Origin: Hydrogenophaga sp. PBL-H3
GTDB lineage: Bacteria > Pseudomonadota > Gammaproteobacteria > Burkholderiales > Burkholderiaceae_C
DNA length: 64,000 nucleotides
Direction: 5' to 3'
Assembly: GCF_010104355.1 (NCBI RefSeq)
Contig: NZ_CP044972.1
Coordinates: 3,224,001-3,288,000, forward strand
Below the pieces are notes generated by a model. It saw only the letters and a list, made by a program, of their open reading frames with translations, made no database searches and had not been told where the DNA came from. Each line of letters starts with the position of its first letter. The stretch's first letter is position 1. The position numbers were made by a program, and so were the translations under genes. Shown one piece after another: positions 27,004 to 35,760 of the stretch.

Positions 27004-28119
27004 TCAGCGTGGCAAGGGTGCGCAGCCAAAGCCGGCGTCGCGGGCACGCACGATGGCCTGGGCACGGGTGTCGGCATCGAGCTTGGCAAACACCGACGAC
27101 ACCTTGTTGCGCACGGTTTTCTCGGACAGCCCCAGGTGGGCCGATATCTGGAGGTTGTCCAGCCCGTGCGCCAGAAGTTCGAGCAATTCGCGCTCGCCCG
27201 GTGTCAGCGTCGGGAACGCCGTGCGGGGGGCCGCCGCGCGGTGGTGGGTTTGCAGAAAGTCCTGGATCTCTGCGAAGCAGCTGGCGAAGGCGGGCTCACC
27301 GTGAAGCAGCACGTGGTTGCGGCTGTCCAGCGGCACGAAACGGGCACCGGGAATGACACCCGCCAGGTGTCGCCCCTCTTCAAAGGGCACGCGGGCGTCG
27401 CCCCGCGCATGCAGCACCAGCGTGGGGCAATGGACCCGGGCGGCCAGCTCACAGACATCGATCTGACCGAAGGCCGCCACCATCTGCGCCGCGTGCACCG
27501 GCGTGCACGACAGGCGCTCCAGTTCGTTGAACCAGCTCACCTGTTCGGCGCTGCCGCCGGGAATGAAGAGCGAGGTGAACACCTGGCGAAACGCCGGGTT
27601 GTCCTGGCCCCATCCCAGCTCGATCAAGTCAAGCATCAGCTGGGCCTGCTTGCGTTGCTCGGGGGTTGGGTTTCTCTGAAGCGGTCCTCGGGCATAGCCA
27701 CCGAGCAGGACGAGGCAGCTGACGCGCTCGGGGTGGCGCGCCGCATAGGCCAGCGAGATGGCCGCTCCCTGCGAGCAGCCGAAAAGGGCAAAGCGCTCCA
27801 GCCCGGCGGCGTCCACCACCGCCTCCAGGTCAGACACCCAGGCATCGAGCGAGAGGGGCGTGCGTGCCGCGTCGGACAGGCCACAACCACGACCGTCATA
27901 ACGCAGCAGCGTATGGCCCTCGCTCAACTCGGTGATCCAGGGTGCCCAGACAGGGCTGTTCAGGTCGAAATCGAGGTGGGTGAGGAAATGGGCCGCGCGC
28001 ACGACGGCGGTGCCTTGCCCGGTGGTGGCGAACGCAATCCGCGTCTGGTCTGCCGATGTGCAGAAGCGGATGGATTGGGACAATCGGGCCATGGCTGCAT
28101 GGTAACGGGCAAGGGTCAT
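27004..28119 (-). CDS. Alpha/beta hydrolase fused to a LuxR-type DNA-binding domain
   Basis: 371 residues. Residues 1-270 form an alpha/beta hydrolase with nucleophile elbow FGCSQGAAISLAYAARHPE, an Asp in VLHARGDARVPFEEG and a His in PLDSRNHVLLHGEP, so the triad is complete. Residues about 305-365 form a LuxR/FixJ helix-turn-helix: LTPGERELLELLAHGLDN and ISAHLGLSEKTVRNKVSSVF. Such fusions are known as a family of presumed ligand-sensing regulators, but their ligands are not known. ATG 28119 is preferred because AGGTG lies four bases upstream; a GTG at 28131 is also open. Likely controls the small ORF downstream and perhaps itself. Confidence 0.85.
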   Translation of the reverse strand: MTLARYHAAMARLSQSIRFCTSADQTRIAFATTGQGTAVVRAAHFLTHLDFDLNSPVWAPWITELSEGHTLLRYDGRGCGLSDAARTPLSLDAWVSDLEAVVDAAGLERFALFGCSQGAAISLAYAARHPERVSCLVLLGGYARGPLQRNPTPEQRKQAQLMLDLIELGWGQDNPAFRQVFTSLFIPGGSAEQVSWFNELERLSCTPVHAAQMVAAFGQIDVCELAARVHCPTLVLHARGDARVPFEEGRHLAGVIPGARFVPLDSRNHVLLHGEPAFASCFAEIQDFLQTHHRAAAPRTAFPTLTPGERELLELLAHGLDNLQISAHLGLSEKTVRNKVSSVFAKLDADTRAQAIVRARDAGFGCAPLPR

Positions 28120-28212
28120 GGTCACCTGCACATGGGTCAGGCCGGCGGAGTCGAGCCCGCTAGCGCGAACGGCTGCCGATGCACACCAACAAAATGCGCG
28201 TGGATCCGGACA

Positions 28213-29739
28213 TCAAAAATCCAGCGTGGCCTGCGCGGGTGCTTCCACGTTGCGCGGTTTTGAGAGGTTTTCCGCGCTGCGGTTGCGCGAGCCGTGGCGC
28301 TTGACGATGGCGCCTTGCACCGCCGCCACGGCCGGGTCGGTGCGCAGGGTGTAGACGCGCTCTTTGGCAGCGCGCGTGGCCGACTCCAGATCCACCAGCG
28401 GCACGGCAATGTCCCCGCCCACCACCACGCCACAACGGGCCTGCAGTTCGGGCGGCATCAGCCAGGGCTGGAACAGCCAGGTGTCGGGCACGCGTTGCAT
28501 TGCTGGCAGCCAGCGGCGCACGAAGTGGCCGTGCGGGTCGTGGTCCTGCGCCTGTTTGATGGGGTTGTAGACGCGCGTGGTGTTGATGCCGGTGGTGCCG
28601 CTCTGCATCTGCAGCTGGCTCCAGTGGATGCCGGGTTCGTAGTCGATGAACTGGCGCGCCAGCCACTCGCCCACCGGGCGCCAGTGCAGCCACAGCGGGT
28701 AGGCTGCCACCGACACCAACATGGCGCGCATGCGGAAGTTGATCCAGCCGGTCTCGCGCAGCATGGCCACGCAGGCGTCCACCAGCGGCCAGCCGGTGCG
28801 TCCATCCATGAGCGCCTGCAAATGCGCCGGGTTGTGGTCGTGCTCGCGCAGACCCTGGTAGCCGGGGTGCATGTTGTGGTGTTCGATGGCGGGCTCGGTC
28901 TCCAGCTTCTGGATGAAGTGGCAGTGCCAGTGCAGCCGGCTCATGAAACCTTCAAGCCCCTGGCGCTGGCGAGCGGGGAGCATGGGGTCGTCCAGGCGGC
29001 TGCGCGTGGCCTGCACCACTTCGCGAAGACTCAGGCAGCCCCAGGTGAGGTAAGGCGAGAGGCGCGAACACGCGGTGGGGGCGGAGAGCGGCGAGGAGAT
29101 GCCACCGCGGTAGCTCGCGCTGCGCTCGTTCAGGAAACTCTGCAACACGGCCACGCCTCGCGCGCGGCCGCCGCGTTGGCGCTGCGGTGGTTCTGGTGCG
29201 GCCAGACCCAGCTCGTCGGCGCTCGGCCAGAGGTCAGCGAAGCGCGGCACATCGGCCGCTTGCAGCTCGGGCACGGGCGCGGGCTCGGCGTGCATGAGTT
29301 GTTCCCACTGCCGCACCCAGTGTTGGCGTTCGCGCAGGCCGCGCACCACGCCGAACTGGCGGAACTCGCGCCACGGCAGGGCCTTGGCGGCGCACCACTG
29401 TTTCACACGCAGGTCGCGCTCAAAGCTGGCGGCGTTACCGGTTTCTTCGTGCGAGAGCAGTTCGAGAAAAGGGGCTTGCCGGTGCAGGCGTTCGAGCACT
29501 TCCACCGCGTCGCCCACCGCGAGCTGCAGCCGGCCGCCGAGGTGTTTGAGCTCGGCCTGCAAATCTTTCAGGCTCTCCTGCACAAAGCCGAGGTGCTGCC
29601 GCGCGGCATCGGGCTGGCGCCACAGCGCGGGCTCCAACACGTAGAGGCACAGCACCGGCCCCAGGCGCGCGCCCTCGGCCAGCGGCGCGTGATCCCACAC
29701 CCGCAAGTCGCGCTTGAACCAGACCACCCGATACGTCAT
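28213..29739 (-). CDS. Deoxyribodipyrimidine photolyase / cryptochrome-family flavoprotein
   Basis: Blue-light FAD protein, 508 residues. N-terminal antenna-binding domain starts MTYRVVWFKRDLRVWDHAPL (DNA_photolyase type). The FAD domain shows SYRGGISSPLSAPTACSRLS, LTWGCLSLREVVQ, then LHWHCHFIQKLET and GTTGINTTRVYNPIKQAQD with the DPHGHFVRRWLP end. The changed FAD region (CHFIQKLE, no canonical TGYPLVDA but TGWPLVDACVAML) and the long tail place it in a bacterial group of photolyase/cryptochromes rather than E. coli PhrB. Repair activity cannot be decided. No good ribosome site precedes the ATG. The group II intron lies 71 bases upstream of the start. Confidence 0.88.
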   Translation of the reverse strand: MTYRVVWFKRDLRVWDHAPLAEGARLGPVLCLYVLEPALWRQPDAARQHLGFVQESLKDLQAELKHLGGRLQLAVGDAVEVLERLHRQAPFLELLSHEETGNAASFERDLRVKQWCAAKALPWREFRQFGVVRGLRERQHWVRQWEQLMHAEPAPVPELQAADVPRFADLWPSADELGLAAPEPPQRQRGGRARGVAVLQSFLNERSASYRGGISSPLSAPTACSRLSPYLTWGCLSLREVVQATRSRLDDPMLPARQRQGLEGFMSRLHWHCHFIQKLETEPAIEHHNMHPGYQGLREHDHNPAHLQALMDGRTGWPLVDACVAMLRETGWINFRMRAMLVSVAAYPLWLHWRPVGEWLARQFIDYEPGIHWSQLQMQSGTTGINTTRVYNPIKQAQDHDPHGHFVRRWLPAMQRVPDTWLFQPWLMPPELQARCGVVVGGDIAVPLVDLESATRAAKERVYTLRTDPAVAAVQGAIVKRHGSRNRSAENLSKPRNVEAPAQATLDF

Positions 29740-29845
29740 CGGAGGATTCTGATTCGTGTGAAGCCTTGTTGCGTGGCTGGGGGCTTTGCCGTTGTGGCGG
29801 TGCGATCGGCATAGGGGGCCTCCATATTCGGAGGCACCCCTGCCA

Positions 29846-29879
29846 CACCACCCGGCGTGCGGGTCCGCACCGGGCGGTT
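29846..29879 (-). ncRNA. Group II intron domain V
   Basis: 34-base hairpin with nine-base lower stem (one G-U), two-base bulge and a capped upper stem TGCGG/CGCA, as in intron catalytic domain V. Domain VI follows directly and carries the branch-point region. Confidence 0.75.
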
Positions 29880-29892
29880 CGAGAGCTTGAGG

Positions 29893-31296
29893 TCAGGACA
29901 GCCTTGGCATTCCCAATCGGTCGAAGTACGCAATGGTGAGTACGGTCTTGAGCAGCCGGTCACTGTTGCGCCACCAGCGGCGGCTGTTGCCAGCCACTTG
30001 TAGCGCCACGTTTTCCCTCGCCCCAAGCGCCTTGAGCTCCCGGTAGATCGGCCGCGGCCGCTTCCAGTGCTTGAGCTGGATGGCCCGCAGCCGGTGGCGC
30101 AGCCACTCATCCAGCTCTCGCCAGACTTTGGGCGTTTGCGCCATCTCGAAGTACGCCTTCCAGCCCAGCAGATAGGGCCGCAACTTCTCCACCACCTCGC
30201 CCATGCTGCGCCCGCCCGAGCGGCGTGTGAGCTGCCGCACCCGGGCCTTGAAGGTCTCCAGTGCCTTCTTTGCGACTGCACATTTGACTTCTCCTCCCTT
30301 GCTCACCCACAACGCATACCCCAGGAACTTGCGCCCGAAGGCGCTGGCCACCGCGCTCTTGGCTTCGTTGATCTGAAGCCTCAAACCGGTGTACAGCTCC
30401 CGGAGATAGGCCATCACCCGCTCCCCGGCTCGTCTGCTGCCCACGTAGACGTTGCAGTCGTCGGCGTAGCGCGCGAAGCTGTAGCCCCGGGCCTCCAGCG
30501 CCTTGTCCACATCGTCAAGCAGCACGTTGGCCAGCAGTGGCGAGAGGGGCCCACCTTGCGGCGTGCCCAGGTGGCGATCAACCACCACCCCGCCATCCAT
30601 GATCCCAGCGTTCAGATAGGCCCGAACCAGCCGGATCACTCCAGCATCGTCGATGCGCTTTCTCACTCGATCGATCAGGATGTCGTGGTTGACCCGGTCG
30701 AAGAACTTCGTCAGGTCCACGTCCACCACCACGCGCTTGCCCGTTTGCACGTACGCCCGCGCGGCCTTGACCGCATCGTGCGCCCGCCTGCCCGGACGAA
30801 ACCCATGGCTGTGATCGCTGAAGGTGGGGTCGATCAGGGGTTGCAGCACTTGCAGCAGTGCCTGCTGGATCAGTCGGTCCAGCACCGTGGGGATGCCCAG
30901 CTCGCGCTGGCTTCCATCCGGCTTGGGAATCATCACCTTGCGTACCGGGCTGGGCCGGTAGTGCCCTGCCAGCAGCTCTTGGCGGATGTCGGGCCAGTGC
31001 TGGCGGATCAGCTGGGCGGTTTGCTCGATGTCGAGCCCGTCCCCCCCGGCGGCACCCTTGTTGGCCCTGACCCGCTTCCAGGCGGCTTGCAGGTTCTGTC
31101 TCGTCAGCGCCACTTCCAGCAGGCCACCAGTGCCCGCCTTCGGCTGTGCCGACCCTGTGTGCGGGTGCTCAAGGAGCGGGCCGCAGGCTTCGTCGCTGAT
31201 GAGATCGCGCACGGCTTCACCGTACGCTACGCCCACCCGCCCGGATCGCTCCAGCATCTGACGCATGGCCTTTGACATCTCCTTGTCCTCGCTCAC
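29893..31296 (-). CDS. ltrA: Group II intron reverse transcriptase/maturase
   Basis: Intron-encoded protein for splicing and mobility. About 467 residues; the in-frame ATGs at 31278 and 31266 are alternative starts. RT blocks are visible: RKVMIPKPDGSQRELGIPTV, HGFRPGRRAHDAV, VVDVDLTKFFDRVNHD, GTPQGGPLSPLLANVLLDD, and the active-site FARYADDCNVYVGS with YADD. The maturase X domain follows (about residues 340-430). The protein ends RLGMPRLS with no HNH endonuclease domain, which fits terminator-targeting lineages. The frame is intact. Confidence 0.95.
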   Translation of the reverse strand: MSEDKEMSKAMRQMLERSGRVGVAYGEAVRDLISDEACGPLLEHPHTGSAQPKAGTGGLLEVALTRQNLQAAWKRVRANKGAAGGDGLDIEQTAQLIRQHWPDIRQELLAGHYRPSPVRKVMIPKPDGSQRELGIPTVLDRLIQQALLQVLQPLIDPTFSDHSHGFRPGRRAHDAVKAARAYVQTGKRVVVDVDLTKFFDRVNHDILIDRVRKRIDDAGVIRLVRAYLNAGIMDGGVVVDRHLGTPQGGPLSPLLANVLLDDVDKALEARGYSFARYADDCNVYVGSRRAGERVMAYLRELYTGLRLQINEAKSAVASAFGRKFLGYALWVSKGGEVKCAVAKKALETFKARVRQLTRRSGGRSMGEVVEKLRPYLLGWKAYFEMAQTPKVWRELDEWLRHRLRAIQLKHWKRPRPIYRELKALGARENVALQVAGNSRRWWRNSDRLLKTVLTIAYFDRLGMPRLS

Positions 31297-31690
31297 TCAC
31301 TCTCGTTCGGTCCTTCGCTCTTGCCTTCTGGCCTCATCGGCCCCGGCGCCAGCTACTACGACCTATGCTGACTTCTCGCTCCGGCAGAGCCGTCTTCCTT
31401 TCAGAAACAAGGCGAGATCTCCCCAGGTAAGAACGCACACCTTCAGCGCACAACCGCCGCATCTACGTCGCCTCGCCTTTGGTCACAAGAGCTTCGTGGT
31501 TTCTGGCCCACTCGCCCTGCTCGGCAACGCCTTCTATGCGGTTCTTGTTCATCGGCTCGCGCTTTACGCTCCACGCTTCCTTCCCACGCTCGGTCGCCCT
31601 CACGCAGTTGCGCTTCACTTTGCTCACTGTGACCAGCTCGCAGCGGGACTTGCACCCGCAGGTGGGCGCCCATGCTGGGCGCACCAGACG

Positions 31691-31723
31691 AAAAAAAACC
31701 AGACCCGAAGGTCTGGTTTTTTT
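31691..31723. terminator. Bidirectional intrinsic terminator of the helicase gene
   Basis: AAAAAAACCAGACC and GGTCTGGTTTTTTT pair around a four-base loop (TTCG on the minus strand) with T-runs on both strands. It ends helicase transcription 27 bases past its stop and marks the intron insertion point. Confidence 0.9.
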
Positions 31724-31749
31724 GTCAGGCTGTTGAGGCCTGAATGCAT

Positions 31750-33702
31750 TTAACGCGGGCTGCGACGGGCCATCGGGCGCGACGGTGCGCCTTCTGGTCG
31801 GCGCGGTGCGAATTCACCGCGCATGGCGCCGCGCTCTGCGTTGCCACGGTCGCTGAATCCACCCCGTTCAGCACCGCGATCACCACGGTCACCCATGGGC
31901 TTGTCGCTGCGGCCGAAGCTGGAAAAACCACCGGGCTTGGGGCCGAAGCCAGGGCGCGCGGGGGCGCGGTCGGCAAAGTTGCGGCCTGCCGCGGGGCGCG
32001 TGTCGGGGCGGTAGCCACCGGCGTCACCACGGTTGTCGCCGCGATCACCAAAGCGGTTCTCGCCGCGGTTGTCAAAGCGGCCTTCGGGGCGCTGCGGCTC
32101 GGCACGGCCTTCGAAACGCGGGTCAAAACGCGTGCCGGGACGGCTGTGGTCGACGCGAGGCGCTTCGTTGCGGGCTTCGAAGCGCGGCGCGGGGCCACGG
32201 CGGTCGTTGCCACCGAAACGATCGTTGCCGCCAAAGCGGTCGTTGGAGCGGCCCGCTGGGCGGCCACGGCCAAACGCTTCGTTCTGCGGCGCGCGCTGGC
32301 GCGGCTCGAGGCCGGTCACGGTTTCCACGTTGATGCGTTGGCGCGTGTAAGCCTCGATGTCGAAGATCTTGCGGCGATCGCGCAGCTCGGCGAACGTGAC
32401 GGCCAGACCGTCGCGGCCAGCACGGCCGGTGCGGCCGATGCGGTGCGTGTAGTCCTCGGCCTTCATCGGCAGGCCGAAGTTGAACACGTGGGTGATGGTG
32501 GGCACGTCAATGCCACGGGCGGCTACGTCGGTGGCCACCAGGATCTGCACCTGGCCGGCGCGCAGTGCCATCAGACGGCGGTTGCGGATGCCCTGGCTGA
32601 GTGCACCGTGCAGCGCCACGGCGGCAAAGCCGGCCTGCTGCAGATCGGTGGCGAGGCCGTCGCACTCAATCTGCGTGCTGCAGAACACCACGGCCTGGTT
32701 GATCGACGTGTCGCGCAGCCAGTGGTCGAGCAACTTGCGCTTGTGATCGGCGTTGTCGGCCCAGAACAGCACCTGCTTGATGTTGGCGTGCTGCTCTTGC
32801 GGATTGTCGATCTGCACCTTTTGAACGTGCTTGCCGTTCTCGTGCATCACGCGCATGGCGAGCTGCTGGATGCGCGGCGCAAACGTGGCGCTGAACATCA
32901 TGGTCTGGCGGCGCTGGCTGGTGAGGTCGTTGACTTCGGCCAGGTCGTCAGAGAAGCCCAGATCGAGCATGCGATCGGCTTCGTCCACCACCAGAAACTG
33001 CACCTGGTCGAGCTTGAGCTGCTGCGAGCGCTGCAGATCCAGCAGACGGCCGGGGGTGGCGACGACGAGGTCGGCGTTCTGCAGCTTGGCGATCTGCAAC
33101 TGGTAAGGCATGCCGCCCACCACGTTGGCCACACGCAGGCCACGGCAATGGCGCACCAGGTCGATGGCGTCGTTGGCCACCTGCTGGGCGAGTTCGCGCG
33201 TGGGGCACAGGATCAGGGCGCCGGGGGTGGCGGCCTTGAAGTTGCGCGAGCTGGTCGGGTCCTTGCGCTTGGGCGCCTTGGGTGGCGCTTCGCCGCGGGC
33301 CAGGGCTTCGGCGGTCAGGCGCTCGCGCTCGGCGCGTTCTTTGGCGTCGGCATCGGCGCGCTGCTGCAGCAGGGTGTGCAACACGGGCAGCAGGAAAGCG
33401 GCGGTCTTGCCGCTGCCGGTCTGGCTGGAGACCATCAGGTCGGCAAAACGCGCTTCACCCTGGGCCAGCATGGCCTTGGGGATCACGTTGTTCTGCACCT
33501 GGGTGGGCTGCACGTAGCCGAGGTCGGCACAGGCTTGCACCAGCTCGGGCGCCAGACCCAGCAGCTCAAAGCCGTTGGGGCCTGCGGGCACTTCGGGTGC
33601 TGCGGCCTCGACGGTGTCGGTGGTGGAAATGATCTCTGCGTCGGTGTCGGCGGAGAGGGTTTCAGGCGTGAATTCGCCCATCGTTTCAAAAGAGTCGCTC
33701 AT
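31750..33702 (-). CDS. DEAD-box ATP-dependent RNA helicase, RhlE-like with long RG-rich tail
   Basis: RNA helicase, 650 residues. Motifs: Q-motif region GYVQPTQVQNNVIP, I SSQTGSGKT, Ia PTRELAQQ, Ib TPGRLLD, II VDEADRMLD, III FSATF, V ATDVAARGID and VI HRIGRTGRAG. A 50-residue charged insert (about 105-160) lies between motif I and Ia. Residues 440-650 are a low-complexity tail rich in Arg, Gly, Asp and Pro with tandem NDRFGG and repeated RFDxR/GDRGD elements, typical of RNA-binding tails. Start M at 33702 (MSDSFETMGEFTPETL); longer in-frame reading lacks a ribosome site. A long leader lies upstream. Confidence 0.93.
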   Translation of the reverse strand: MSDSFETMGEFTPETLSADTDAEIISTTDTVEAAAPEVPAGPNGFELLGLAPELVQACADLGYVQPTQVQNNVIPKAMLAQGEARFADLMVSSQTGSGKTAAFLLPVLHTLLQQRADADAKERAERERLTAEALARGEAPPKAPKRKDPTSSRNFKAATPGALILCPTRELAQQVANDAIDLVRHCRGLRVANVVGGMPYQLQIAKLQNADLVVATPGRLLDLQRSQQLKLDQVQFLVVDEADRMLDLGFSDDLAEVNDLTSQRRQTMMFSATFAPRIQQLAMRVMHENGKHVQKVQIDNPQEQHANIKQVLFWADNADHKRKLLDHWLRDTSINQAVVFCSTQIECDGLATDLQQAGFAAVALHGALSQGIRNRRLMALRAGQVQILVATDVAARGIDVPTITHVFNFGLPMKAEDYTHRIGRTGRAGRDGLAVTFAELRDRRKIFDIEAYTRQRINVETVTGLEPRQRAPQNEAFGRGRPAGRSNDRFGGNDRFGGNDRRGPAPRFEARNEAPRVDHSRPGTRFDPRFEGRAEPQRPEGRFDNRGENRFGDRGDNRGDAGGYRPDTRPAAGRNFADRAPARPGFGPKPGGFSSFGRSDKPMGDRGDRGAERGGFSDRGNAERGAMRGEFAPRRPEGAPSRPMARRSPR

Positions 33703-34150
33703 GTTCGTCCATGCGCAAAAAAGCGCAATTGATCGAATGAAGACGCTGGGAAGGACAGCCGACCCGCAAGGGGGTGGCCGCTCCATGGCGCTAGATCCGT
33801 TCGTGGTTACAAAACATCAACCATCAAACGGTCTACGCGCCTGGGGTCAACCTGGAAAGTTCCGGTGACGCTGGGAGCGAATGGTCCCCATCCGTTGGCC
33901 TGGCTCCGGGGAGTCGGGCGGGTGATGCGATCTTTTTGGAGAACCGCGCCACCGATGCAATCGGGGGGCCTGTGTGTGAGGCAGATGCACAAATCATCGC
34001 AGTTGTCTGCGAAGCCGCTGATTATAGCCTGAAGTTCAGGGAAAACCCTGAATTGTTTTTCAAACTCGCTTTTTCCGCCGAGCCGCTCCGAGGCGAAACA
34101 GCACTCCAGGGACGGCGCCGGACCACGCTCTGTGGGCCAGCGCGAGAGCG
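33703..34150. other. 448-base intergenic region: long leader of the helicase gene
   Basis: No supported gene. A minus-strand -10 hexamer TATAAT (34021-34026, in GGCTATAATC) predicts a transcript start near 34014 and a helicase leader of about 310 bases. A perfect hairpin TTCAGGG-AAAA-CCCTGAA (34035-34052) followed by TTGTTTTT reads as a terminator on the plus strand but lies over the -35 zone of this promoter on the minus strand. Short ORFs here have no ribosome sites. Confidence 0.5.
34021..34026 (-). promoter_or_regulatory. Candidate -10 box for the helicase gene
   Basis: GCTATAATC on the minus strand; the same GCTATAATC context precedes rpsP and rplS in this window. No good -35 hexamer is seen 16-18 bases upstream; an inverted repeat covers that place. 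Confidence 0.4.
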
Positions 34151-35746
34151 TCAATGGAGAACCGCCCTGACGATGTGGAAAAGGATGCCGGCCAGCACCG
34201 CCGTGGCGGGCAGGGTGACGATCCACGCGGTCACGATGCGCAGCGCCAGGGAACGCTTCACGATCTCTTTGTCGACCGCCTTCTTCAACACTTTGCGCTC
34301 CCTCTTGGCCAGCAAGCCACCCTCCACCACCTGCGTGGCCTCGTGCTGGCGGTTGCGCTGCTTCAGCTCGGCCAGCATGCGCTTCTTGTCCCGCACTTCA
34401 GCCGATGCAAAGCGCCGAAGATAGGCCTCGACCTCGGCGCGATCCTGCCCCGGATGTCCGGCCAGCACTTCGGCTTCCATCCTGGCGTAGTTGCCTTTGA
34501 GCCATTGGCGCAAGAAGCCCACACCAAACACCGCGCCAATGGATATCTGGGTGGTGGAGACCGGCAAACCCAACTGGGATGCCACGATGACCGTGAGGGA
34601 AACCGCCATCGCGATGGCGTAGGCGCGCATGTTGTCGAGTTCGGTGATCTCCCGACCGACGATGCGGATCAGCCGTGCACCGTACAGCACCAGACCCACC
34701 GACAGGCCAAGCGCACCCACCGCCAGAATCCACAGCGGCGTATGCGCACGGGCGGCGATGGCACCCGACTGAATCGCCTCATGGATGGCAGCCAATGGCC
34801 CGATGGCGTTGGCCACGTCGTTGGCGCCATGCGCAAAGCTCAGCAAGGCGGCCGAGCCGATGAGCGGCCAGGTGAACAGTTGATTGACCGCCTTCTTGCC
34901 GTTTTCATGCCGCACTGCCATGCGCCTGATCGGCAAACGAATGATCGACCATGTGATCAGCGCCACGGCCGCGCCAGCGACCAAGGCCTCGGTCAGCTCC
35001 ACCCGCCACACCTGACCCAGTCCCTTGATCAACATGTAGGTGATGTAGGCCCAGACCATCATGGCAATCAGCACTGGCACCAGGCGCCGGGCCGCCTCGG
35101 CCGCGTTGTTCCGGTAGGTCACGCGGCGTTTGATGAGGTAGAGGAACGCGGCCGCCAGCACACCGCCCGCCAAGGGCGACACCAGCCAGCCCAGGGCAAT
35201 ATCGCCCAGCGTGGACCAGTTGATCAGACTCCAGCCGCCCGCAGCAACACCCGCACCCGTGATCGCACCGATGATGGAATGGGTGGTCGAGACTGGCGCG
35301 TCCAGCGCGGTGGCGAGATTGATCCACAAGGCTGCAGCGATGAGCGCAGCGAGCATGACCCACGCAAATGCACTCGGATCGGTGATCTGGCGGGCGTCGA
35401 TGATCCCGCCCTTGATCGTGCCGATCACGTCGCCACCGGACACCACGGCACCCAGCGCCTCGAACACCGCGGCCACCGCCAGCGCCCAGCCCAGGGACAT
35501 GGCACCCGAACCCACCACCGGCCCCATGTTGTTGGCCACGTCGTTGGCGCCGATGTTCATGGCCATGTAACCGGCCATCACAGTGGCCACCACCACCAAC
35601 CACAGGGCAGGAGCGGGGAGCCCGCCTGCCGCTGCACCGCTCAGCCACGCATACCCGCCCACCATCAACAGAAACAGCACCGCGGCACCGAACTGCAGCA
35701 CCTCCAGGTGCTTGGAGAGGAACCGGGCGCGTGGGCTCTTGGGCAT
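34151..35746 (-). CDS. pit: Inorganic phosphate transporter, PiT family
   Basis: Low-affinity phosphate:cation symporter of the inner membrane. 531 residues with two homologous halves carrying the duplicated signature: GANDVANNMGPVVGSGAM with DAPVSTTHSIIGAITGAG in the first half, and AHGANDVANAIGPLAAIHE with LGLPVSTTQISIGAVFGVG in the second. Ten or more helices. A charged loop of about 80 residues follows the second signature before a final C-terminal helix. The ATG at 35746 gives the start MPKSPRARFLSKHLEVLQF; a longer frame runs through the orn gene in another phase. It follows orn by 14 bases. No DUF47 phosphate-linked gene is next to it. Confidence 0.93.
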   Translation of the reverse strand: MPKSPRARFLSKHLEVLQFGAAVLFLLMVGGYAWLSGAAAGGLPAPALWLVVVATVMAGYMAMNIGANDVANNMGPVVGSGAMSLGWALAVAAVFEALGAVVSGGDVIGTIKGGIIDARQITDPSAFAWVMLAALIAAALWINLATALDAPVSTTHSIIGAITGAGVAAGGWSLINWSTLGDIALGWLVSPLAGGVLAAAFLYLIKRRVTYRNNAAEAARRLVPVLIAMMVWAYITYMLIKGLGQVWRVELTEALVAGAAVALITWSIIRLPIRRMAVRHENGKKAVNQLFTWPLIGSAALLSFAHGANDVANAIGPLAAIHEAIQSGAIAARAHTPLWILAVGALGLSVGLVLYGARLIRIVGREITELDNMRAYAIAMAVSLTVIVASQLGLPVSTTQISIGAVFGVGFLRQWLKGNYARMEAEVLAGHPGQDRAEVEAYLRRFASAEVRDKKRMLAELKQRNRQHEATQVVEGGLLAKRERKVLKKAVDKEIVKRSLALRIVTAWIVTLPATAVLAGILFHIVRAVLH

Positions 35747-35760
35747 GAGGGTCGACCAGT

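Larger units (their letters stand above)
29811..31684 (-). mobile_element. Group II intron, complete, inserted after an intrinsic terminator
   Basis: On the minus strand it begins GTGCGCCC (31684), a group II 5' end, and ends ...GGCCCCCTAT (29811). Between lie an RNA-rich 5' part (31297-31684), the ltrA gene, and domains V and VI: domain V at 29846-29879 pairs ACCGCCCGG with CCGGGTGGT, and domain VI at 29811-29845 pairs GCCTCC with GGAGGC around a short loop. Size 1874 bases is normal. It sits seven bases past a terminator of the helicase gene, the insertion habit of class C introns. The class is not proved. Confidence 0.85.

Noticed and set aside
30067-31275. Plus-strand open frame of 402 codons
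   Set aside because: Antisense to the intron maturase; no conserved motif.
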